Below, piece by piece: positions 12,895 to 24,717 of a DNA stretch of 64,000 nt. The notes beneath the pieces were generated by a model. That model was given only the letters and a program-made list of their open reading frames with translations, made no database searches and was not told where the DNA came from. Position numbers and translations under genes: made by a program. The DNA comes from Perilla frutescens (lineage: Eukaryota > Streptophyta > Magnoliopsida > Lamiales > Lamiaceae): positions 61,315,170-61,379,169 of the forward strand of contig BRKX01000002.1 in NCBI GenBank assembly GCA_026008535.1. The letters are read 5' to 3'. Each line of letters opens with the position of its first letter. The stretch's first letter is position 1.

Positions 12895-13273
12895 TGGTTA
12901 ATTGCTTTAAAAATCATGAACTTTAAGTTTAGTTGCAAATTTAATATGAACTTTAAAAGTAGACAATTAAAACACCAACTTTGAATTTGTGTGTTATTTA
13001 ACATCTCTAAATTTTTATAAAATAAACTGACCTTCAATCCAACATCCAATTGTGACCACTTTGACGACATTTTCAAAAATTGATGCTGGAGTCATGACAG
13101 GTTCGAAGAGACGAACAAATTATATATTAGATTGGAGATCAATTTATTTTATAAAAATTTGATAATATTGAATAACATACAAATTTGAAATTGATATTTT
13201 AACTGCTTACTTTTAAAAGTCATGTTAAATTTGTAACTAACATCAAATTCATGATTTTTAAGGTAATTAACCC
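12895..13273. mobile_element. MULE-type MITE with long inverted arms
   Basis: The left end TGGTTAATTGCTTTAAAAAT is the imperfect inverse of the right end (ATTTTTAAGGTAATTAACCC), and similarity continues through most of both arms. Flanks TAAAAAGAG (12886-12894) and TAAAAAGAA (13274-13282) form a 9-bp target duplication with one mismatch, the size made by Mutator-like elements. Its ends resemble those of the element at 49684-49974. Confidence 0.75.
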
Positions 13274-13423
13274 TAAAAAGAATATTGGTGAAATAATTGA
13301 ACGTGAGATTTTATTATCCCAGGGTCCTTCAAACTTGTAGAAATCCAAGGCAAATGAATAACATTTAGTTACTTAGTTTATTGGATAAATTCACTTTTAA
13401 AATGTTAACTAGTTGCGAGTTTC

Positions 13424-13527
13424 GTCCCGGTGGGGATGGTCTAGTGGTGGAGTGAGGTTGTTTGGAGATCAAAGGTCACGAGTTCGAATCTCCTCAATAC
13501 CACAGGTCGGGTGTGTGAGTAAAAAAA
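13424..13527 (+). mobile_element. tRNA-derived SINE with 17-bp target-site duplication
   Basis: The body begins GTCCCGGTGGGGATGGTCTA and contains an A-box-like TGGTCTAGTGG and a B-box-like GAGTTCGAATC, the internal RNA polymerase III promoter of tRNA-derived SINEs, and ends in a short A-tail. It is flanked by identical 17-bp copies of AACTAGTTGCGAGTTTC (13407-13423 and 13528-13544). At about 104 bp it is short for a plant SINE but has both ends and both duplications, so it looks like a recent insertion. Confidence 0.85.
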
Positions 13528-13544
13528 AACTAGTTGCGAGTTTC

Positions 13545-14304
13545 CTTTAGGGTAATTTTATTCACAATCTCTAAAATTCTCTCTGTAGCCCGGAATTAAT
13601 TAATCTTCAAATATTATTTTATAGACATATTCGCCCACATAACCCCAAAATATTTAAAAACACAATAAAATAAAATAAAATTCTCAAATGTATAGCCCCC
13701 ATTTTGGCGGATGTTGGAAGAATGTCTTCAATCTTCAAAGCACTCGACTCCCTAGCTACAGAAAATCTTCATATCAATTAATGGTTGTTTAGGATGTTAA
13801 AATGAATTGCTACCATTAAAAGCTTGTTTTATATAAGTTTCGATTTTTCAGAATTGATAAATTTATAATTTCTTGTCAAATGACTTTGAATCACAAAAAT
13901 TCTACCATCTTTCTTCATCCTTCGTCGTTAAACTTCTACCCACATGCCACAACTGCAAAAACATCCCCTCTCTCCCATCAAATCCAGACTGAATATCTAT
14001 CGCCTTTATTTATTTTCTATATCTCAATTCGGAATCAATAAATAATTATGAGATATAGTCATACAAACGCTTGGGTTGAATTAATTCTTGATAATAAAAT
14101 ACAATTAAGAAATAAGATTAGGAAGATGTTATATGCTCTTTGTCGGCGGTAGTTGTTGAAATATTCAGATCATTTTTTATAATGAAGGTGAGGGCTACAC
14201 ATTACGGTTTTGTCGGTAGAGGAGATTAAAAGGACAAATTTGTCTAATATATTAATATTTGAAATTCAATTAATTTTAGGGACTATAAGAAGAAAAATGA
14301 GAAC
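13545..14304. other. Intergenic stretch, nothing recognised
   Basis: AT-rich single-copy-looking sequence with no convincing open frame, RNA gene or transposon end. Confidence 0.5.
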
Positions 14305-14307
14305 TGT

Positions 14308-15550
14308 CACTATAAGAAAAACGCGAATTAGCGACGGCATATATTTCCCGTCATTAAATAACGACATATTAATTTTTTTTGTTTAATGATGAATTTTTCC
14401 GTCTCTAAGTTAACGACGGATTTTTTCCGTCGTTAAATAATTTTTTTTTTCTTTTTTTAATCTTAGCAACGGATTAGCTACGGAATAATTCCGAGGCTAA
14501 AATTAATTATTATTATTATTATTTTTTTATTATTTTTTTATTTTTTATTTTCCAATTAATACTTAATTACAAATTCGAAATTATTTTTTAAAATTTTTAT
14601 TTTATTATTTGTTTTATTTTTTCAGCTTTATTTGATTTTTTTAATATTTAATATTATTTTTATATTTTAATATTTTAATTTCAAAATTTTCAATTGGTAA
14701 TTAATTAAAAATTTGAAATTAATATTTTTAATATTATTTTTTTATTTTACATTTTCAAATTTATTTTATTTATTTAAATTTTTAGATTTATTTTATTTTT
14801 TAATATTTTATACTATTTTTAATATTTATATATTTTTTTATTTTTTTATTACTAATTAATTACAAATATGAATATTTTTTTAATATTTTTATTTATTTTG
14901 CTTTTTATGATTTATTTATATTTTTTATTATTTTTAAATATTTTTTTTCGCTTTAATTTTATTTTTATAAATATTATTAATTATAAATATATAATATTTG
15001 AGAAAATTAATTAAAATAATCTAATATTAAATATAATGATATAATATAATTATATTTTATAATAAACATATAATAAAAATAAAAATTTAATTAAAATATA
15101 ATTATATTTTATAATAAACATATAATAAAAATAAATATGTAATAGATATTTAAATAAATGAATAACATATAATTATTTAATTTAGAAATAAAAATTTAAG
15201 CGAAATGGTTTTCGTGTGTGTGTGTATATATATATTATTTCTATATTTGAACATAAATGTTCATTAGCTCACATGGTTAGGAGTGCAAGTCCTAACCGAG
15301 AGGTCTTGGGTTCGAATGCAGTTGGTGAAAGCATTTTCAAGATTATTCCTAGCTTGCACGCGGCTTGGCTTGAGCCGTTACTTGAGCTTGGCTCGGCTCA
15401 GCTCCTGACTTAGTGACGGAAAAATTTTGTCGCTAACGTTAATCCGTCGCTCGGAAAAATTTTGTCGTTAACATTAATTCTGTCATTAAAATAATCAACG
15501 ACGGATCCAATCCGTCATTAATATAATTTAACAGTAAATTTTTTGTAGTG
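14308..15550. mobile_element. Non-autonomous CACTA (En/Spm) transposon
   Basis: Starts CACTATAAGAAAAACGCG and ends TTTTTTGTAGTG, with 3-bp target duplications TGT at 14305-14307 and 15551-15553. Subterminal zones at both ends contain many copies of an ACGACGGA-like motif in both orientations, which is how CACTA transposases recognise their ends. The interior is almost pure A/T with no transposase, so movement would depend on an autonomous relative. Confidence 0.88.
15256..15325 (+). repeat. tRNA-like / SINE-head sequence inside the CACTA element
   Basis: TTAGCTCACATGG resembles an A box and GGTCTTGGGTTCGAATGC a B box, about 40 bases apart as in a tRNA. The end lacks a good acceptor stem, so a functional tRNA is unlikely; a tRNA-derived SINE head or tRNA pseudogene fits better. 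Clear target duplications were not found. Confidence 0.5.
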
Positions 15551-15553
15551 TGT

Positions 15554-16977
15554 GAATAAAATTACCTTTTCCTTTATGACACCACATTTATTAGTCTTGG
15601 TTCATTTCAGCCTTTAAGATCGGTCCAAACCCATTAAAAGAAGTAACTATCCAAAAAATTGCCCTAATATCAGGCGCGTGTACCCCACGCACATGGGCAA
15701 CGCGTCCACATATTTTTTTTTAATTTTTTATTATTTTTTTTATTTATTTTGTGATTTTTCTATTTTTTTGAACTTTTTTCCAAAAAATAAATACTCTAAA
15801 ATGAAATTAGTGAACCTTAACATTAAAATGAATTAATTTAATTTATTTGAAATAAATAAAAATATATACCATAAACTGGAATTAATCAAACCTAAAATTA
15901 AAGTGATTTTTTTAAATCCGACGACTTGCATAATGAACTCGCCCGACGCTATTGTGGGTTTGTGTATTGCGCTCGATAATTAAATAAATAAATATAAATA
16001 GTAACTGAAAATAAAAGAAAACCTAATTTTGAAATAAATATATACTCTAAAATGGAATTAGTGAATCCTAAAATTTGAGTTAATAAATTTATTTATTTTT
16101 GAAATTCCGCGGCTTGCACAGTACACTCACCCAATGCTAACGTGTGGGCTCGTACATTATGCTTGATAATTAATTTTTTCGAAATAAATATAATTCTTAA
16201 TGTAAAATTTTTAAAAAACACTCCTAATTTTGAAATAAATATATATCATAAAATGAAATCAATGAGTCTAAAATTAAAGTGAATTAATTTATTTATTTTA
16301 GATTTGGCGACTCGCGCAATGCACTCACCCAACGCTAATGTGTAGACTTGTGCATTGCGTTTGATAATTACTTTTTGGAACAAATATAAATTCTAATTGA
16401 GAATAATAAAACTTAATTTTGATACAAATAATTTGGAATAATAAACCCTAATTAGGGACAAGAAACCCTAATTTGGAACAATAAACCCCTAATTGGGAAT
16501 AAACAACCTCAATTTACATGATTTAAATCACAATTCGGATGTATTAAACTCGTATAATTAAACTAGCAGATTGACACTTTTAAGGATACGACTGATACTT
16601 TTTAGTGGAATGAGTGATACTATGTTATGTCATAAATTTTGTTTTTTCCGAAAATGGGTGGGTGGAGTGGGTCGACCGACCTAACCTGTGCAATCCACCC
16701 GTCTAATGGTGGATGTATGAGCCTATTATTGGGCCTCAAAGTTTGATGAGTGAATTGGTGTGTGTGTGTGTGTGTTTTTTTTTTTTACCAATAAACAATT
16801 TTCAAAAGTTTACTTTGAATATCAAACATAACATTTATCAATGAGTTTAGAAACAAAAGCAAACAAACTCTACAGTTCAGAAACAATAAGTCATAATATA
16901 TTTCTAAAAAATAAGGCATAATCCATATGGTGAATAACCATGAAGAAATAATAAGTTTAAGCAATTTTATAGTGACA
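15554..16977. repeat. Intergenic region with three diverged ~190-bp repeat units
   Basis: Related blocks occur at about 15920-15980, 16107-16171 and 16305-16369. Each has a GACTTGCRYAATGNACTCGCCC-like core followed by TTGATAATT, with AT-rich spacers that also match one another. No coding capacity seen. A single, more diverged piece of the spacer type is near 54850-54960. Confidence 0.65.
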
Positions 16978-18349
16978 TATTATGTAACGACCCGCTTTTA
17001 AGTAATTTGAATTATTTTAATCGCTTAATTGCTTGGAATTGAATTTTTATTTATATGGTGATGCTCGATAGAATTAGACGGACTTGTAGGAGCCCGACAT
17101 TGCGCCTCTAGTATAGAAAAGAAATTTCAAACTTAAATTTAAGCCTTAGAATTATTATTTAAACTTGTTTAAAAGTTTTTGAACTTATTTCGAAATAGAA
17201 GTGATTTGTTTTACATTTGAACTTGAGCTAGTATATTTATTTTAATAGACTTTTCTTTATGAGTCTAGAATTTGAATTTTGTTCCTTTGAGAGGAGTCTA
17301 ATAGTATTATTTTTATTTAGGAATATGTGTGGAGCAAAATAATAAATAAATAAATATCATTTTATCTTCATCATCACCTGGAAGCTTCCTCATTCATCAT
17401 TCATGTGCACATAAAAGAAATTCTTACAACCCAATATTCCAAGCTCTTCGGCCAGAAGCCAGGTTCCATGGCAGATCTACCAATTCTATAAGAATTCTAT
17501 TACACAACTTTCCATCTCATAGAGCTTCATCAAGATCAACTACCTCTGTAAGTGTTTGAACTCAAAATTTTTGCATTAACTTTTCTGATTTTTATGCCAA
17601 ATATTGATTTAAGTTTTGCTATACGGCTATACCCAAAGATCTAAACAACATCACCATTAATTTCACCCTACACTCATGTTTCTGCAAGGATTTAGAAATT
17701 AAATTATAGCATTTCAGATAAATAGCTAGATATTAAGAAAATTTAGAAAAAAAAAGAGGAAGAAGTCGAGGTTGAGTCTTTGTGAGTTGGAGTTGAGGGT
17801 CAGCAAGTCGAGGTAAGTTGGTGTCGGGTTTGTCGAGTCCAAAAGCCAGGCTGAGAAGAGGTCAGGTGGTTTTGGACACTATCGCGTCAGCTGCGTCGAA
17901 TTAGAGTGATCTCAGATGTGAGCTTGTGTCGAACTATTAGGTGTTTGGTTTGGTCTGTGTTGTTAGGGTAGGGGAGTCGAGTTCGAGTTGGGTTTAGGTT
18001 GTTACCAGAGCTGGATTGGTGGCGGGACTTGTCGTCGTCAATTAGTGAGTGGTGTAATTGCTTGGGACGGAGGCGATTGTTCGCAGGAGTTGTGTAGAAG
18101 AAGAAATTGATTTAAGGATTTTTTTTTAATTGGAAATTCCTATTCTTTCTTGTTCCTAGTAGTTGTCAGTCTAGAGAGAGAGAGAGAGAGTTAGGGATTA
18201 AGGAATGAAACTGGGGATTTTTATTTCTGGCCTGTTCTCATCGTGATTTAGCAAAGAAGATGAAATAAAAGTAGTAGAAGAAGAGGGATAAAATGAGATT
18301 GTGGCTAGGGATTTCAATTTGTCAAAATGGGGATTTGTTTTATTTCTAA

Positions 18350-20118
18350 GGAGGGTGTATTGGTTGTGGATTTTGATGGATTTCATTGGACTTTTAAAAT
18401 CCGGGTGTATTCAATCTAGACTTTTAAAAGACCAATGAAATTCTGGTGTATTCAATCCAGACTTTTAAAAGTCCAATGAAATCCTGGTGTATTCAATCCA
18501 GACGTTTAAAAGTCTTTTAAAATTCTGGGGTATTCAACAATCCACGGACTTTAAAAAGTCATTGACTTCGTTGGATTTCGGCTGGATTTCACGTGAAAAT
18601 TACAAAGGATGAAATCCGATCTCCAGACACGAGATTTCGATGGATTTGAAAAACCCAGAGTGCGTTGTGTCCCAGCGGCCGCTGGGTAGATGAAATTGGC
18701 ACCCCAACGGTCACCCGAAGCCAGCGGTCGCTGGCTTCGCTGATGATGATCATCAACCTCAAACAGCAAAGTAAAGTCATGTTTACTGTCCTGACTCAGG
18801 AATTGATTGGATAACAGGTACAAGAAGACACGGGCGATTATTACTTTGTGGTGAGGTACCCATCTGATAACAGGGTTGTATCCTTCCACAAACATGACTC
18901 GCCACATTGTTCATCATAAAATAGCAAGAAAGGACATTATATACTCAAATTAACAGGAAACGAATAGAAGTTAATTGACACCCGTGTGTTTTTTACATAG
19001 GCAAGGATAACTGACCAAAATTATGCAACATACAATTCAAGAAAAATGAAAAACCAACATTTTCAAAAAAAAAATCGTCATTGACAACATACATTGGTGA
19101 CCCAAACCAACTGAGCTAAGGAAAGACGCATGAAAAAGACAAGCCGGAAAAGTAGCACGTGCAATCACAAGTTCATAGAAAAAAAAGGAAAGACCTGCAC
19201 ATAGGCTAGTGTGTCACCAGGCATCACTCTGATACCATTTTCTTGTTGCCTCAAAATCTAACTATAAAGCTTCTCCTACAACCAGAAAACAGATTACCAT
19301 GAGTCAAAAATAATTCTTCAGTAGGTAAATCCCTTAAACACCCAAAAAAAGAACTCGAAAATAACTTTTCTACACTTGGAAGTTATCCTTTATCAGTGAT
19401 TCAATATCAAGAAGTCCACAAAACATATAATTGAGCTAAGAGAATCATAGATACCCAAATTCCTAGAGCCAAAGCAAAACAAAGACATACTGCATACATG
19501 ATACATACGCACATAAACTATTAATAAATGTTATCAGGTATCAACCAAAATTTCTTCACACCATCAACTCAATTGCTCGAGACTAAGATAAACAACATCA
19601 AATTATCGCTCAATTAACACCCACCCATAATTCGATACACACAAAAATAAAAATGAAAATGAAAAAAAGCAGAATAACATAGAAAGGGAAAACAAACCAT
19701 GGAGTGACGTTCGCCGGCCTGGAAGGAGAGGCGCTGGTGGTTGACGGCCTGCGAGTAGAGCTGCGAGAGGGAGTTGGCGGTGCCGCAGAAAGTGGTGTAC
19801 ATGCCTCCCACCGACCGCTGGCTTCCAGCGGTCGCTGGGTTCTCTCGACTTGACTTTCCAGCGGCCGCTCAATTCAAGCGGTCGCTGGGTTCAATTTTTT
19901 CCCGGGTCCACCGATCGTTGAGTTCCATCGAGCGCTGGCTAGAAGGATTTTAAATCCACTGAAATCATTCAAAATCGATCCGAATTTCATCACGAAATCC
20001 GCCAGACTCCACATGGAGTGAGTTGGGAGACTCCATGTGGAGTCTATATATTTTATAAATTCATAGACATTTAAAAGTCTATCAAAATCTATCAAAATCC
20101 CAAACGAATACACACCCC
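18350..20118. mobile_element. PIF/Harbinger-like element carrying host exons
   Basis: Left end GGAGGGTGTATTGGTTGTGG and right end (inverted) GGGGTGTGTATTCGTTTGGG are imperfect TIRs, flanked by TAA at 18347-18349 and 20119-20121, the 3-bp TWA duplication typical of PIF/Harbinger. Subterminal CCAGCGGTCGCTGG-type palindromes occur on both sides (18670-18740 and 19805-19945). No transposase is seen. The interior carries spliced-gene fragments, annotated separately. Confidence 0.72.
19195..19811 (-). pseudogene. Captured two-exon fragment of a conserved plant gene (function not recognised)
   Basis: On the minus strand, exon 19811-19698 reads GGMYTTFCGTANSLSQLY..FQAGERHSM and ends at a GT donor (19697). 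Exon 19275-19195 follows a TGTAG acceptor and reads EKLYS, stop, ILRQQENGIRVMPGDTLAYVQ, then a CAG/GT donor. The peptides join in frame across an ordinary intron, and the style is that of a conserved plant protein I cannot name. An in-frame TAG in the second exon and the absence of flanking exons show it is a fragment. It lies within the PIF-like element, so it was most likely captured. Confidence 0.7.
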
Positions 20119-21295
20119 TAAGTCTAGACGTGTATATGCAAATAAGAATGAGTGGGTTTAGTTGCAATTTGAGTAATCTTATTTGAGTTGTTTCTGTAAA
20201 TTATTTTTCAACCTGGTTCTAATTTTGGGAAATAGTTTGATTAGTTCACAATTTATGTAAATTCGAAAATTATTCTAGAAGCCTTTAAGAATTTAAAATT
20301 TTATCCCAAAATTTTTTATGAACCGATAAGTTAACCCAATATTTTGTAAATTAATTATATAGGCATGTAATTGATGATTTTCAGATTTATTAAGATTAAA
20401 ATTACCTTAAATTATTTAATTAAGATTTTTTTTTATATATTAGGGGTGGCGCAATTAGGACCCTCGTCCACTCTGTGATTTTGTGCTCGACTTTACGTGT
20501 TCTTTACTCAGGTGGGTAAATCTCTGTTTTAAAGTTGTATTTTGAAATGGATCATATTATTATTTACGAAAGTATATGATATATGTACTTTTGAGAAAGA
20601 AAAATGTTTTAATCCTGCGTGAATTTGTCGTGGATGGAATATGGATAAGAATAGTATTTCATACGCATTAGAATAGGTAACGCACGTACCGAGAGCGTGA
20701 CTTACACAATAGAAGAGGTATGTCCTGTGCACAGTGTGATATATCCGAAAGGAAGAAGAATAAGTACCGTAAATCCATTATTCATGCGATTTAAATTCAG
20801 TTGGATAAAAAAAAATGTCCATGATCCCCAACCACTGAGTACGTTTTAAGAGTACCCACCCCCATATTTTTAATGTTTTCAGGTCAATGAGCTTGGAGCA
20901 TCGTGAAGGAAATGGGGTGGTGGCCTTGCTTTTGATGTTTTTAATATTTAACTCGAATATTTGGAATATGTTAGTTAAGTAATCTATTTTGAAGCTTAAA
21001 ACTTTGTCGCTAATGACTTTTGAACTAACTTAAACTAGTAGTTAAATATTGTGGTTTATCTATTATGAATTTTATGATCTAGAAAACTTATATGTTTTAA
21101 AAAAAATTATGAATTTTAAAATAAGCACATATTTTCTTTTAAATGCTACAATTCATTTTTCTTTCCTACAGAATTTCTAGCATGAAAATAGAAAAAAAAA
21201 TTACTTGAATTATTATTGTTTTTAATTATTTTTCCGCTTAAAAGAATAGAAAGAGTAACATTTTAAATTAAAGAATTTTAGGGTGTTATATATTA

Positions 21296-21773
21296 TAAAA
21301 TGCCTTTGTTGGTTGGAGTCTTGGAAAGAGGGGGAAAATGATTATTTGTAGAAGGGAAAAGATTGCAATAATTTTACAAAACGACATCGTTTGGATCACA
21401 ATTGCGTGTGATATGGCTTGTCACACTGCTGAGAATCCGTGTTTGTTAAATGTGATATTCACTTCCCAAAAATGTTAGAGAATCAATGTGTGTGTGTGTG
21501 TGTGTGTGTGTGATGACCCTTTCCCTAGGAACTGAAACTCATCCAAACAAAATAAACTTTAACTAAAGTGGTTCAGATTTAACATAAAAAACGATGACAA
21601 ACTTGTATATATGTTAAATTTTAAAAAAAAGATGACATATTTGTAATTATGTTTAACTTCAAAAGTGAACTTTTTTCATTAAACTTTAGAGGATGATGTC
21701 AGCACATTTATACAAATATTGTAGAAACTTTAAACAATCATACCTATCTCATTTTTAATCGAATTTACACAAA
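21296..21773. other. Spacer between two solo LTRs
   Basis: No gene. It contains AAAACGACATCGTTT at about 21377-21391, a variant of the palindrome upstream of MFAP1, and a (TG)n microsatellite at 21487-21512. Confidence 0.6.
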
Positions 21774-21778
21774 TCATA

Positions 21779-24712
21779 TGTTAGGAAAAACTATCAAGTG
21801 AAATCCTAGATGTGGTTTTGATGATATCTCAAAACGTGTAAAACACTGGTGCGTCGTTTTTCACCAAAAATAATCCGACACGCAGTCGGTATGCCCAAAC
21901 TACCCAGAATAGTAGCAAGCAAGATCGTCTCCCAAAGGACCGGTGAGAACTATTCGAACCCTCAGTTTGCAGTAACCAACTTTCCACACGAATATATTGA
22001 TTATAATGTAAAAACCAAATTTAAAAGCAATTAAACAAATGTAGTTTTCTTAACAAATTAAAAAGGTATTCCGGCTTCCAATTAACTCCACCCTAGCTTA
22101 ATTATTCCGATCATTGACTCAATGATATTTCCAATTAATTCATGCAAACCAGTTATAGCCATCGAAGACACTTACTGACGCAGCCTAATTTCTCCTTAGC
22201 TTCTCGATAATTAGGAAGACACTTCACTAATTATTTTCCTAATCGACTGACAACTGTAAGAGACACTCTATAGATTTAATGAGCCGACAACTTTATGCAC
22301 TAGAGAAACCCGATTCAAAACCAACAGACTCTGACACAGGACTATCGAATTAAGACTGCTCTTCCCTCGATTCTGAAGAATCGTTGTACCACTAATTAAA
22401 CTTAAACCACACTTACGGATGGCCGGTTTAATTGGCTACTAATTAATTCCGATCTACTAAATATTTGCAACTACCCAGTGGAATCGAAACAATTAACAAC
22501 TTTAAACACGGAGAATCACAGATGCATTCATATAATTAGAGTATAAGAACAAATTAGATCTCACAGAATAAATACGCCAGGGATTCGTTAATCTTCACCG
22601 GAATAGAACGCGCTTAGCTTGAATTCATAATTGGATTGACAATTCAGAAATTAATTGAAAAGAAGAACAATGAAGAAAGGAATGAAATTGAATAGTGAAA
22701 ATAATCTGCAGAGAAAATCGTTCCTCCTAATGTTTCTGGCGTTGGAATTAATCTATACTGCAATGGATAGAGTCCTACTCTATCTAGAAGTCTTTTTATC
22801 CAAATCCTTAATTAATTAATTAAAAGCATCCTAATCCTAATCCAACTAGGAAAATAATAAAAATAAAGTCCAAAAGTAATAAAAGAAGCCATAATTTTCA
22901 TTCATGGCCCATAACTAGTGCAGATCCACTATCTCCAGTCCAAATACTCGCATAATCCATCAGTCGGTATGCCCATACCGACTGCTTTCCAGACTATTCA
23001 GCTTTTCTTCAATCCAATTGCGTCCAAACCCTCCAAAACATGTCATTATCTCCACTTCCATGTCAACCACCTGAAATTAACCACAAGACACAATTCTTCC
23101 ACAAAACTTGACCAAGGGTGAGTAACTACGCAAAAATACACCAAAAATGACTCAAAATATATACGAAATAACAACCTAATCAAACACTTATTGAAAAACT
23201 GAAGGAGATCCAAGTTGGAGACCTAAGCTAACCAAACTGAGGCTCAGAAAAAGTTTTAGCTGAAGAAAGAGTCAATCGAACTGGAGCACAGTCAACCCAA
23301 CTGGAAGAATATGTCAACTAGTCAGAAAATAACCCAACTAATTAAGGGTTAAGCTCAATAGGAGTCAAGCTAGTGATTACCAAACTGACAGCCAGGTCAA
23401 TTGAACTGGAGAAGCAAAGTCAACCTGACTGATGAAACAGATGACAAGACAGTCAAACTGACAACTAGAAGCATCCAACTCAGAGCCATAATTAATATCA
23501 GCTGAACTGAAGCTCAAGACAAGTAAACCACTGATGGCCAAAATTGAAGTCAACCAAACTGAAGCTCAAGATGAGCCAACCGCTGACCAAGTTGAGAATA
23601 CGACCAGTTGAACTAATAAACCAGTCAACGGTTTGTGATCAGTTGAACTGGAAAGAAAGTTCAGAAAAATAGCCGAACTGAAGTGATAACTAAACTGAGC
23701 AGCTAAGCTCAGGTCCAGAACTGCTAAACTGAACAATCAATGGAGTTAATGCTAAATAGAGATCGATTAGCAGAGTAACGGCTATATCAACAACACCAAC
23801 GACTATGAAAATCAACATACCATTGATGAACCAACAGACCATTAATCATTCAATGGACCCTAACAGTCACAAGATCACTCTTCTATAAAAGACGAGTGAA
23901 TCAGATTTTCAAATGACTTTCCGACTCTTGAATATCCTAACACTTAAGCTTTCGCATGCACTCACAACTGGGCTTTCTTTCTTTCCCCACAGCTCAAGTC
24001 TAAAGCACTATTTTCAGCTGCGAAAGACAACAACTGAGAAGAAGAACTCTACAAGCTTCAAGCAATCAATTCACTGTTGAAAGTCCAGCCAAAGAAGTCT
24101 TCTTAGGTTTTGCAATACAACGATTAACTACTACAGCTCAACTCAAGGAGCAACATCAGTTGATACCCCTGTTCAAGACTAAACCTCTTGAAGATTGAAA
24201 GAGATCTAAAACCTTGAAAAGATGACAATAGCACCTAACTCTACAGCTAAGTGTGAGCCGCTGCTAAAGAAACTGTCGCCACAATAGCTAGCTGCTGGGG
24301 ACTGCAAGTGTGAACCGTCGACCCCGCTGAGGTAACTTTGTAAAGTAACTCACTGTTACCAGGTTCAGCAAACTTATCATTCATTGTATAATTTGTAAAT
24401 TAAACTCAAGTTATATAGTGAATTTGCCCTTCTGCGAAAGGAAGAGAGGGTGTAGAAGTTTGAGACTTCGAACCTCTATAAATTGATTGTGTGTTGTAAT
24501 GTTTTACTCAACTTGCATATCTTTAAAACTGTAGACAAAGTTCACACAAACTGCACTCACAAAGTCAACTGAAAATCAACGAACTGATTAGTGCATCGAT
24601 AAGTTTTAAAGCGAGTCAAAGGGCCCTGATTATATTCCGCATTTGAGTTAAAAGTTTCGAATCACTTTATTCACCCCCCTCTAAACTGATATTGACTCGC
24701 CCGAGACCAACA
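21779..24712 (+). mobile_element. Solo LTR (probably Ty1/copia, Sirevirus-like) split by another LTR
   Basis: Begins TGTTAGGAAAAACTATC and ends GAGACCAACA, with 5-bp target duplications TCATA at 21774-21778 and 24713-24717. The C-rich TTCACCCCCCTCTA near the right end is common in LTRs of Sirevirus-type copia elements. There is no primer site or coding region after the end. Without the nested insert it is about 1.6 kb. Confidence 0.75.
21847..23182 (+). mobile_element. Solo LTR nested in the copia-type solo LTR
   Basis: Runs from TGGTGCGTCG to CCTAATCA with target duplications AACAC at 21842-21846 and 23183-23187. It contains the GATCGTCTCCCAAAGGAC-type stretch seen in several plant Ty3/gypsy (Athila-like) LTRs; that lineage call is tentative. 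The outer LTR sequence resumes immediately after the second AACAC, so the outer one inserted first. Confidence 0.7.
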
Positions 24713-24717
24713 TCATA

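Larger units (their letters stand above)
16983..21290 (+). mobile_element. Solo LTR interrupted by a PIF/Harbinger-like element
   Basis: Starts TGTAACGACCCGC and ends GGGTGTTATA (imperfect TG..CA-type termini), with target duplications TATTA at 16978-16982 and 21291-21295. No internal retrotransposon coding region is present, so it is best read as a solo LTR left by recombination between two LTRs. Removing the inserted DNA element (18350-20118 plus TAA) leaves about 2.5 kb. The orientation given is nominal. Confidence 0.75.

Noticed and set aside
12855..13076. 73-codon minus-strand frame
   Set aside because: Lies across the arm of a MITE; no protein signal.
15256..15325. Functional tRNA gene
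   Set aside because: A- and B-box-like words are present but the acceptor stem does not pair convincingly and it lies inside a transposon.
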